Shown: piece by piece, positions 1 through 5,768 of the stretch | Position numbering within the stretch: position 1 is the first letter of the stretch | Layout of the letters: each line of letters starts with the position of its first letter | Assembly: GCA_020047775.1 (NCBI GenBank) | Contig: JAIFNK010000001.1 | Coordinates: 1 to 8,126, forward strand | DNA: 8,126 bases | From: Akkermansia sp. | GTDB lineage: Bacteria > Verrucomicrobiota > Verrucomicrobiia > Verrucomicrobiales > Akkermansiaceae | Reading direction: 5' to 3' | Program-made: the position numbers and the translations under genes | Notes under the pieces: generated by a model | Databases searched by the model: none | What the model saw: only the letters and a program-made list of their open reading frames with translations | Told to the model about the DNA's origin: nothing

Positions 1-490
1 CTTTCGGCATCTTCACCGGCGTCGGCTTGACCGGTTCCTCTTCACCGGATTCCAGTCGGGCGAGGATCTGCTGTGCGCGGGTGGTGTCGCCGTTGAGGAG
101 TTGATAGGTGAGATTGGAGAGGAACAGGCGCTCGTCGGAATGGATCGAGCCATCGGCCAACACCACGCCGGCGGCGACGCGGAAGAGTTGTTCTCCCCAC
201 GCCGCGTGTTGTTTGCCGAATTTCAGCGCGGATAGATCGTAGCCCGGTTGGGCGAGCACGCGGGCTTCCAACAGTCGCTCGTGCGCGGCGGACCATTCGA
301 TTTTCCGCGCCACGGCGGCGGCGAATTCCTTTTCCGCGTGGTTCGTCTCGCCGTCGATGCGGGCGGTGAGGAAAAGCACGAGTTTGAGTTCGTAGTCGAG
401 CTCCAGGGCTTCGCAGCCGTGTTCGGCGGCTAGAGATTTCTTGAGCGCGGGGACACCGGCGCAGGATTGATCGGCGAGGCTGTCTATCAT
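1..490 (-). CDS. TerB-like (tellurite-resistance/stress family) protein, 3' end beyond window
   Basis: Open from an ATG at 490 to the left edge, 163 codons visible, no stop. A stop (TGA at 530-532) lies in frame upstream with no better start, so the ATG at 490 is favoured. The protein is mostly helical and soluble with no signal peptide. Two helix-plus-acidic-loop units stand out: residues 34-66, with D46-G47 followed by E53 and E55, and residues 101-128, with A-D-G at 112-114 followed by D119 and E120. The second closely matches the ADG-x-x-x-x-x-E signature of TerB-like domains, an all-helical family tied to metal and envelope stress. A Pro/Lys/Glu linker (about 148-163) follows, suggesting another domain beyond the edge. 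It is the last visible gene of the operon, 34 bases after speD. The TerB assignment rests on motif pattern only; the molecular function is unknown. Confidence 0.7.
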   Translation of the reverse strand, partial: MIDSLADQSCAGVPALKKSLAAEHGCEALELDYELKLVLFLTARIDGETNHAEKEFAAAVARKIEWSAAHERLLEARVLAQPGYDLSALKFGKQHAAWGEQLFRVAAGVVLADGSIHSDERLFLSNLTYQLLNGDTTRAQQILARLESGEEEPVKPTPVKMPK

Positions 491-510
491 TTGGACTTGG
501 AGGATGAAGA

Positions 511-528
511 GCAGGCAGGAATGCCTAC
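511..528 (-). other. Short hairpin overlapping the speD stop codon
   Basis: On the transcribed strand a perfect 5-bp stem (AGGCA/TGCCT, 522-526 with 513-517) closes a TTCC tetraloop (518-521). A G-U wobble (512/527) and a G-C pair (511/528) extend it to 7 bp. It spans the TAG stop of speD and reaches into the 34-base gap before the TerB-like gene. No T-tract follows, so it is not an intrinsic terminator. It could be an mRNA-stability or coupling element, or one copy of a dispersed palindromic repeat. Confidence 0.4.
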
Positions 529-914
529 ATCACTTCTGCGGGGACGGCGTGAGGTCCGCGCTCGAACGAGGTCCGGTGCACGGTCTCCGCGCGGAGGGAG
601 GCGATGATGAGTTCCATCACCGCTTCCGCCACTTCCGGGCGGCCGCAGGTGAAGACATCCACCGCCGCGTAGCCGTGTTCGGGCCAGGTGTGGACGGTGA
701 CGTGGCTTTCCGCGATGACGACCACACCGCTAACACCCTGCGGCGAGAAGTGGTGGAAATGCGACGAGACCAGGGTGGCCCCGCCTTCTTCGGCGCAGCG
801 GCGGAAGCATTTTTCCAAGCCGGCGGGGTCGTTCAGGACCTCAGCCGGGCAACCGGTCAGTTCGGCGAGGACGTGCCTCCCCGCTGGCGGTGCGCTCGGT
901 GTGGTCTGGAACAT
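525..914 (-). CDS. speD: S-adenosylmethionine decarboxylase, prokaryotic class 1 (pyruvoyl proenzyme)
   Basis: 129 aa, the normal size for the short SpeD type known from Thermotoga and Bacillus. The enzyme decarboxylates AdoMet to give the aminopropyl donor for spermidine synthesis, in the cytosol. It is made as a proenzyme that cleaves itself at Glu-Ser to create a pyruvoyl group. The cleavage pair is visible at E69-S70 in the stretch ESHVTVHTWPE. H75 and C90 fall at the same spacing from the serine as the processing His and catalytic Cys of the Thermotoga enzyme (S63/H68/C83 there), so all three key residues are present. ATG start 9 bases after the pspA stop; no clear Shine-Dalgarno. The C-terminus ends in a small hairpin. 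Together with the aminopropyltransferase at 5765-7447 it supplies both steps of spermidine-type synthesis; no putrescine-forming enzyme is visible. Confidence 0.95.
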   Translation of the reverse strand: MFQTTPSAPPAGRHVLAELTGCPAEVLNDPAGLEKCFRRCAEEGGATLVSSHFHHFSPQGVSGVVVIAESHVTVHTWPEHGYAAVDVFTCGRPEVAEAVMELIIASLRAETVHRTSFERGPHAVPAEVM

Positions 915-923
915 CGCGATCAG

Positions 924-1619
924 TTAGCCGGGGCTGGTGGTTCCAAGCTTGGCCTTGAGGGCGTCGAGCTTGGCTTGCACGTCCGGACTTCCGGCGCCGG
1001 TGGCGAGGGTTTTGAACTCGTCCTCCAGGCTGGTGGCGCTCGAGTTGTTGGCCATTTCCTTGGCGGCATCCGCTTCGTAGCCTTGGCGTTCCGCCTTGGC
1101 TTTCATGCGGGCCATGAGGTCGTCCGGGCTGCGCGTGTTGGTCATCTTGGCCTTGGCCTCGTAGATGTCCTTCTTGACCTGCGCGGCCTTGCTTTGGGCG
1201 ATGATGAAATCCTTGTTACGCCGGTATTCGGCGACTTCGGCTTCCATCTTGATGACTTCCTGTTTGAGCTCGGCGACGGAGGATTGCTGGCCCTGCCAGC
1301 TTGGCTCCAGAGACGCGGCGCGGCTTTCGTGTTCGCTGGCGCGTTCCAGCGCTTTCACCGCGAGATCCTCGCGTCCGGAGCGCATGGCGGCTTCCGCCTT
1401 TTGTTCCCATTGGAATTTTTCGGCTTTCTCCTTTTCGAGTTGCGCCTTCGTCTGGCGCTCGGTGGCGATGACCTGTTGGACCGACTGCTTCACCTCGCGG
1501 ATCTGCTTTTCCTTGTCCGCGATCGCTTGTTCGAGCATCAGTTCGGGTTTTTCGAACTTCTCCACCACCTTGTTGGCGGAGGCTTGGCCGATTTTGAAAA
1601 TGCGTGAGAATATGCTCAT
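924..1619 (-). CDS. pspA: PspA/IM30 family membrane-stress protein (YjfJ-like)
   Basis: 231 aa, close to E. coli PspA (222) and YjfJ (about 232). The family binds stressed inner membrane from the cytosolic side through an N-terminal amphipathic helix and polymerises as ESCRT-III-like coiled coils that limit proton leakage. Visible here: an amphipathic start (MSIFSRIFKIGQASANKVVE), the family-typical Glu-Lys-Pro turn near residues 23-25 followed by LMLEQAI, long charged heptad-rich helices over about 25-160, then a shorter helical region and a Gly/Ser-rich tail (about 190-231). No transmembrane segment. ATG start 12 bases after the DUF2170 stop and without a clear ribosome-binding site. Pairing with a DUF2170 gene immediately upstream matches the yjfI-yjfJ order in E. 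coli, so this is more likely the YjfJ branch than the pspF-controlled PspA; no pspBC or pspF is visible. Confidence 0.95.
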   Translation of the reverse strand: MSIFSRIFKIGQASANKVVEKFEKPELMLEQAIADKEKQIREVKQSVQQVIATERQTKAQLEKEKAEKFQWEQKAEAAMRSGREDLAVKALERASEHESRAASLEPSWQGQQSSVAELKQEVIKMEAEVAEYRRNKDFIIAQSKAAQVKKDIYEAKAKMTNTRSPDDLMARMKAKAERQGYEADAAKEMANNSSATSLEDEFKTLATGAGSPDVQAKLDALKAKLGTTSPG

Positions 1620-1631
1620 GGTAGGAAGGAG

Positions 1632-2045
1632 TTAGGAATTGAAGGAAGGGGCGAGGATTTCGGTGACGCGGTCCACCGCGAGTTCGAGCGCGTCGAACAC
1701 GGCGAGCAGCTCCTGGTCGGATAGATCACCGGTTTCACGGCTTTCGACCAACACGAGGCGCCGGTCTTCCGGGTGGCTGGTGTCGAGGCCGGCACTAACG
1801 GGCAGGATTTCGGTGTTGAGCGCGAGCAGCGAGAGCAGGAGCTCCTGGGTGATGATCGAATCGATGTTGCCGAGATCGACCTCGAAGTAGATTTGCTTGT
1901 CATCCACGTTCAGGTAGACCGGCAGCTCGTCCTCGCGCTGGACGCGGAAAACGTTGTTTTCGAGTTCCTCGACGGCGAAGCCGTTGGATTCCAGGAAACG
2001 CGCGAGCTCTTCGTCGCGTTGGAGTTTGATCAGTATGTTTTTCAT
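1632..2045 (-). CDS. DUF2170 (YjfI-type) small acidic protein
   Basis: 137 aa, soluble, acidic, no signal peptide or membrane segment. Length (E. coli YjfI is about 133 aa) and position directly before pspA fit DUF2170. The body alternates strands and helices: an N-terminal helix (about 5-20), a beta region over about 22-58 containing ELPVYLNVDDKQIYFEVDL, then a helical part with LLLSLLALNTEILPVSAGLDT (about 69-89) and a final acidic helix (about 108-132). The ATG overlaps the channel stop by 4 bases (ATGA), suggesting translational coupling. The molecular function of the family is unknown; conserved linkage to PspA suggests a regulator or partner of that protein, which is inference. The family call is from recalled pattern and context, not a search. 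Confidence 0.75.
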   Translation of the reverse strand: MKNILIKLQRDEELARFLESNGFAVEELENNVFRVQREDELPVYLNVDDKQIYFEVDLGNIDSIITQELLLSLLALNTEILPVSAGLDTSHPEDRRLVLVESRETGDLSDQELLAVFDALELAVDRVTEILAPSFNS

Positions 2046-3151
2046 GCGGTTTGAGGTTGGAGATTCGGGTTGAGGTGGGTGGATTCGAAGGCGTCGTAGT
2101 CCGCGCGTTTTTCGGCGAGGAGGACCAGTTTGTCATTCGCTTCGAGGGAGAATGATCTATCGGAATTCATGATGGTGACCCCGTTGCGAATGGTGCCGAC
2201 GATTTGGAGACTGCTGGGATGGTCGAGCGCGGCGATTTGGATTTCGCGCAATTTACGGCCCGCCAGACGATGGTTCACAATATAGAACTCGCAACCTTTC
2301 TTATAAGTGACGAGGTCTTCGAAGAGATTGCGCAGGCCGGGATTGAAAACTTCCTGCATCAGCAGTTTGTCGGTGATGCCCTCCACCGGGACGATGCCGT
2401 TCGCGCCGACGCGCTCCATCATCCGTTGGTTCTTGCGGTCCGCAAGTTCGATCACGAGCGAGATCGGGCGGCCGCCGTCTTCCTCGATCAACTTCACCAA
2501 GGTGCCGGCGGTGAAGCTTTCGGCATCGGAGCCTTCGTCGTGAGGATCGTGGGCGAGCACGATGACGCCCGCCGCTTGCGCGACTCCGGCGCGGGTGAGG
2601 GAATCCTCCGAGGTGGGCAGGCCGTTTACGAAATAGATCGAGTTTTCCCGGAACTCGACCGGGAGTTCCTCCAACCGCGAGGTCACCACCACGGCCGGGC
2701 GCTGCGGGTCGCCGTGGGCGGCGCGGAACTGTGCGACGAGTTGGAGGACCCGCGAAACGGACGGGCACTGGCAGATGACGAGATGGTTTTCGAATCGCAT
2801 GGTGGCTTTTCCTTTATGGCGTTGGTTGAATCCCTCCAGCATCGACTCGGCGATCACACCCAGCGAATAACCGATGAGCCCGATGCCGATGACCAGGCAC
2901 GGATAGGCGACGAGGAACCGGCCGGCGAAGGATTTCGGATAGTAGTCGCCGTAGCCGACGGTCGTCATGGTCACCATCGACCACCAGACGGAGTCCCAGA
3001 AGCCGAGTCCGGGCTGGTTCTCGGACTCCGCCAGATAGAAGGCGGCACCGAACAGCAGGTTGAGCAGCAGCGCGATGGCCAGCGCCGTGCCGACCCGCAC
3101 CGAGGGTTTGTGGTGCAGGGAAAACCAGCGGCGGAAGAAATGCAGGATCAT
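2042..3151 (-). CDS. Two-TM potassium channel with RCK/TrkA-type cytoplasmic domains
   Basis: 369 aa. Helix 1 (about 21-41), a pore loop with the K+ selectivity filter TTVGYGD (63-69), and helix 2 (about 78-104) form a standard two-TM channel subunit, presumably tetrameric in the inner membrane. Residues about 121-265 form a Rossmann-like RCK_N/TrkA-N unit, and about 285-350 an RCK_C-like unit ending in the family-typical ND-KLVLLA. The first Rossmann turn reads VICQCPSV (125-132) instead of the usual glycine-rich nucleotide loop, so ligand binding may be lost or changed. ATG start 5 bases after the preceding stop with a weak AAGG four bases upstream; the end overlaps the DUF2170 start by 4 bases. 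K+ selectivity is firm; gating ligand and direction are not known. In this operon it may respond to membrane or polyamine state, since polyamines block many K+ channels. Confidence 0.92.
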   Translation of the reverse strand: MILHFFRRWFSLHHKPSVRVGTALAIALLLNLLFGAAFYLAESENQPGLGFWDSVWWSMVTMTTVGYGDYYPKSFAGRFLVAYPCLVIGIGLIGYSLGVIAESMLEGFNQRHKGKATMRFENHLVICQCPSVSRVLQLVAQFRAAHGDPQRPAVVVTSRLEELPVEFRENSIYFVNGLPTSEDSLTRAGVAQAAGVIVLAHDPHDEGSDAESFTAGTLVKLIEEDGGRPISLVIELADRKNQRMMERVGANGIVPVEGITDKLLMQEVFNPGLRNLFEDLVTYKKGCEFYIVNHRLAGRKLREIQIAALDHPSSLQIVGTIRNGVTIMNSDRSFSLEANDKLVLLAEKRADYDAFESTHLNPNLQPQTA

Positions 3152-3156
3152 CGGCC

Positions 3157-3984
3157 TTATTTCCAGTTGTCATCCCAGAAGCGGTCACGGTTGGCGGGTT
3201 CGATGTAGTTCGCGAAATTGAAGTCCGAGGCGGGTGGAAAATCGACCGGGGCGACGACGCGCTCCGACTCGTTTCCGCCGCCGTGGGAAGGGGTGGTTCC
3301 CTTGAGTTCGAAATTCGCGCGTGCAAGCAGTTTCCCTAGCAGCGCACCGCCTTGTTGCAGGATATCTTCGGCCACGATCGAGCCGTCGATCCAGCGGTCG
3401 CCGTCTTGATAGCCAAGCTCGCTGAGATCGGTGGCGCTGTTGCAGACGTCGAGAATTTCGTCCCACACGCTTCCCAGCAGCAGGTCGAACTGCCAGCCGG
3501 TGGCGTCGCGGCCGAAACGGTCCTCGCGGATGAAGCTCATGAAAACGATTTCCACCGCGTCGATGCCAAGATGCTCGGCGATGGCGATGCGCACGTCTTC
3601 GAAGCGCTCGTCATGAAGATAGGCCTGCCATTCGTCCGGTTCGAGGATTTCAAAATATTGCTCGAAGGCAAAATCGCCGGAACCAAGGTCCACGCCGGAG
3701 AACACGTCGAAGAAATAGACGAAGCGGGCATAGCGCTCCATGAAGCGCTTGATGACGTTCCGTCCTTCGTCGGTGGGGATGTAGTCCTTCGCGTCGCGGA
3801 TTTGGATCCATTCCTTGACCAGCAGCCATTCGAGGATCGGCTCAAGGTCGGAGTCCTGGTCTTCCAGCCACAGTTGGAAAATCCGCGGGTGGTTGATCAT
3901 GAATTCCAACAGGAAAATCCCGGCGAAACGGAGCTTCTGCTCGTCGGAAACCGTCCATGGATCGTCGTCGATGTCTTCAGGCAT
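3157..3984 (-). CDS. Unrecognised acidic soluble protein of the PspA/DUF350 operon
   Basis: 275 aa from an ATG at 3984, chosen because it begins 5 bases after the DUF350 stop and the longer reading frame upstream runs through that gene with an Arg/Pro-rich, shadow-like sequence. No signal peptide or transmembrane helix; strongly acidic; a single Cys (181). I do not recognise a named family. Residues about 46-85 look like a winged-helix-type unit (helix, EWIQIRD strand, YIPTDEGRNVIKRF). Residues 86-183 are the most distinctive, rich in aromatics (FVYFFDVFSGVDLGSG, then VEIVFMSFIREDRFGRD, then WQFDLLLGSVWDEI). A Gly/Ser linker (about 230-240) leads to a 35-residue tail ending FWDDNWK, likely disordered. 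It is not evidently DUF2491 (YjfK), the gene expected beside YjfI/J/L in E. coli. Conservation in similar operons seems likely but is unverified. Confidence 0.85.
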   Translation of the reverse strand: MPEDIDDDPWTVSDEQKLRFAGIFLLEFMINHPRIFQLWLEDQDSDLEPILEWLLVKEWIQIRDAKDYIPTDEGRNVIKRFMERYARFVYFFDVFSGVDLGSGDFAFEQYFEILEPDEWQAYLHDERFEDVRIAIAEHLGIDAVEIVFMSFIREDRFGRDATGWQFDLLLGSVWDEILDVCNSATDLSELGYQDGDRWIDGSIVAEDILQQGGALLGKLLARANFELKGTTPSHGGGNESERVVAPVDFPPASDFNFANYIEPANRDRFWDDNWK

Positions 3985-3989
3985 GGTAG

Positions 3990-4877
3990 TCAGGAGAAAG
4001 TGGCGTCGAGCAGCAGGGCGATCCCGATGGCGGCCGCGCCTTCGATGAGGGCGACACCCCAGTTGCGGTCGCGGGCGATTTCGTCGTGGATCCGGGCGTT
4101 CGGCAGGATGATCAGGTCCACCAGCCAACGGCTGCCTAGCAGGACAAGGAGCGAAATGGGAATCCAGACCGCCAGCGCGACCAGCGAGTCACAGCGGCGG
4201 ATCTGGCCGGAAATGAGGATGGCGAGCGCCACGAGGGTGGCTCCGAATGCGATGCCTGCGGCTTCGTTGTCGCGCTCGATTTCGTCATGCACGTCGTAGC
4301 CGCAGGTGCGTTGATAGATCGCGCCGAGCAGGATGAAGGCGAGTTGGCCGATGACGAAGAAGACCAGGGTGTCGAGAATTTCGATGGCGTATCCGCCGCC
4401 GGTGGTGCCGCTGATGGAGGCGGAGATGATGAAGGCGGTGCCGATGTAGGTGCCTGCCAGAACCGCGCCGGTGCCGACGTTGCGGTCGGTGATGAGCTCC
4501 TTGTGCATTTCAAAGCGGTTGAGCAGGAACTTGCGGTTGATCCATGCGGACGAGAGGAGGAGCAACAGTGAAATGACAGTCCAAGTGACAACGGAAATCA
4601 AATCACGCCAGATGGTCTCATACGGAGTGCCGCCGGTGATCATCACGCCGCGGATGATGGTGAGCACGCCGAAGATGTAACCGGCGGTGGCCAGGGCGAC
4701 CGCCTTGTTGTCATGCTTGGTGAGCTCGTCGCTGAGGTGGTAGCGGGTGGTAAGGCCTTTGACGGGCTTGGCGAGTAGCACGAGCACGAGGCCCGCGACG
4801 AAGTAGAGGATGGCTGGCGAGGTGAAAATTTCCACCACGGGAGCGGTGTCGAGCCAGACTTGAATGTGTTCGTTCAC
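3990..4877 (-). CDS. Tandem DUF350 (YjfL-type) membrane protein, two fused copies
   Basis: 295 aa with a GTG start at 4877, 18 bases after the preceding stop, no clear Shine-Dalgarno. Eight hydrophobic segments: about 20-37, 58-80, 92-113, 133-155, 165-186, 203-223, 230-252 and 271-291. E. coli YjfL is about 132 aa with four helices, so this is twice the usual length. Residues 20-157 and 163-293 are two DUF350 units. Each has two polar entries into a small-residue helix: HDNKAVALATAG (55-66) and TDRNVGTGAVLAG (130-142) in copy 1; ERDNEAAGIAFG (201-212) and ARDRNWGVALIEG (268-280) in copy 2. Such repetition suggests a pseudo-symmetric integral inner-membrane protein. Function is unknown; a transport or membrane-sensing role is inferred only from its PspA, channel and polyamine neighbours. 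Confidence 0.9.
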   Translation of the reverse strand: MNEHIQVWLDTAPVVEIFTSPAILYFVAGLVLVLLAKPVKGLTTRYHLSDELTKHDNKAVALATAGYIFGVLTIIRGVMITGGTPYETIWRDLISVVTWTVISLLLLLSSAWINRKFLLNRFEMHKELITDRNVGTGAVLAGTYIGTAFIISASISGTTGGGYAIEILDTLVFFVIGQLAFILLGAIYQRTCGYDVHDEIERDNEAAGIAFGATLVALAILISGQIRRCDSLVALAVWIPISLLVLLGSRWLVDLIILPNARIHDEIARDRNWGVALIEGAAAIGIALLLDATFS

Positions 4878-4895
4878 GATGAAGAGGGATGATGG

Positions 4896-5768
4896 TTATT
4901 TGCCGCCGCCGGAGAAGCCGCCGCTGCGGGAGGAGCCGGAACTGCTGGTGCGCCCGAAGCCGCCGGAGGAACTGGGTTTGCTGGCAGTGGATGGTCTGCT
5001 GGTCGATGAGCTGGAGGAACTGGCGAACGAGCGCTGCGACTGGGTCGCGGTGGTCAGGGCCTTGGCCTTGGCAGCCGTTTTCTCCGCATTCGGCGAGAGC
5101 GCGGGTTGGGAAATCATCGGGCTGGACGACTTGCTAACGGACGAGCCCGCGGTGCGCGAACTCATGCTGCCGGTGTAGCTGTCATTCGGCTGGCGGTTCC
5201 AGCCGCTGCCGTAGGACTGCGGATAGTTTCCGTGGCCGTAGGGCGACGCGTAGGAGGAACGGTTTGAGAACAGCCAGCCCATCAGCAGCGCGTCGGTCAT
5301 GCTGAAACTGGAGTGATGATAGTTGTTGGCTCCGTAGAGCGAGGGATTTCCCGTGGTCTGCACGAGGGTCTTGTCGGCTTCTTTTTGGAAGTCGATGGTG
5401 GCGATTTCCTGGGTTTTTCCGGGCGAGACTTCGGTGGTGAGCGAAAAACCCCGGCGGTCGCCGCTGCCATATTCGGTCACGTTGATGTAATCGACCTTGC
5501 TGTCGTCGTTGAGGTCGATGTTGTTGACGGCTTCCGCCTGACTGTTGAGGAGTCGCTCGAAGTCGGCGGCGTCCTTGGACTTTTTCGCGAGCGCGGTGAC
5601 GGCGTCGAGGTCGAGGCCCTTGGCGTATTCCTTGAGGATGACTTCCGCCTGCTTTTCAACAGTCGGCGGTGGCGGGGTGGGGGAGCTTTTGCGGCCGCAC
5701 TGGGAGACCATGGAAAATGCCACGAACAACGCGAACATTCCGACTCCGATTTTCGTAAGGGTATTCAT
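4896..5768 (-). CDS. Exported Ser/Gly-rich protein with calcium-loop-like motif (YjfM/YgiB-like layout)
   Basis: 290 aa from the ATG at 5768, which overlaps the synthase stop (ATGA). The frame opens further upstream inside the synthase gene, but that part is Arg/Pro-rich shadow. Residues 1-23 form a signal peptide ending VSQ-C24; C24 could be lipidated, though Gln at -1 is atypical for a lipobox, so plain secretion is possible. A Pro/Ser linker (27-36) precedes a small domain (about 37-138). It holds DLNDDSKVD (85-93), which fits the DxNxDxxxD metal loop of EF-hand and dockerin-like sites, and continues into YINVTEY and a strand-rich part (RGFSLTTEV, EIATIDF). Residues about 140-290 are low-complexity Tyr/Asn/Ser/Gly, ending in two GGF motifs (269-271, 283-285). 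The layout recalls DUF1190 proteins (YjfM, YgiB) by eye only. Probably periplasmic or outer-membrane-facing; function unknown. Confidence 0.85.
   Translation of the reverse strand: MNTLTKIGVGMFALFVAFSMVSQCGRKSSPTPPPPTVEKQAEVILKEYAKGLDLDAVTALAKKSKDAADFERLLNSQAEAVNNIDLNDDSKVDYINVTEYGSGDRRGFSLTTEVSPGKTQEIATIDFQKEADKTLVQTTGNPSLYGANNYHHSSFSMTDALLMGWLFSNRSSYASPYGHGNYPQSYGSGWNRQPNDSYTGSMSSRTAGSSVSKSSSPMISQPALSPNAEKTAAKAKALTTATQSQRSFASSSSSSTSRPSTASKPSSSGGFGRTSSSGSSRSGGFSGGGK

Noticed and set aside
504..1607. 367-codon plus-strand open frame
   Set aside because: It runs antisense across both speD and pspA, which have clear families and catalytic residues; the translation is His/Gly/Phe-rich with no recognisable domain, as expected of an antisense shadow in GC-rich DNA.
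2204..3208. 334-codon plus-strand open frame
   Set aside because: Antisense to the K+ channel, which has an intact selectivity filter and RCK region; its own translation is Arg/Asp/Gly-rich and featureless.
3157..3984. Assignment of the 275-aa protein to DUF2491 (YjfK) by position
   Set aside because: Neither its length nor its motifs match what I recall of E. coli YjfK, so context alone was not enough.
3985..4128. N-terminal extension of the 275-aa protein to an ATG at 4128
   Set aside because: The 48 extra residues are basic, Pro/Arg-rich and overlap DUF350; the rest of the protein is acidic and the ATG at 3984 fits the 5-base gap.
3352..4299. 315-codon plus-strand open frame
   Set aside because: Antisense across the 275-aa protein and the end of DUF350; crosses two supported genes and shows no domain.
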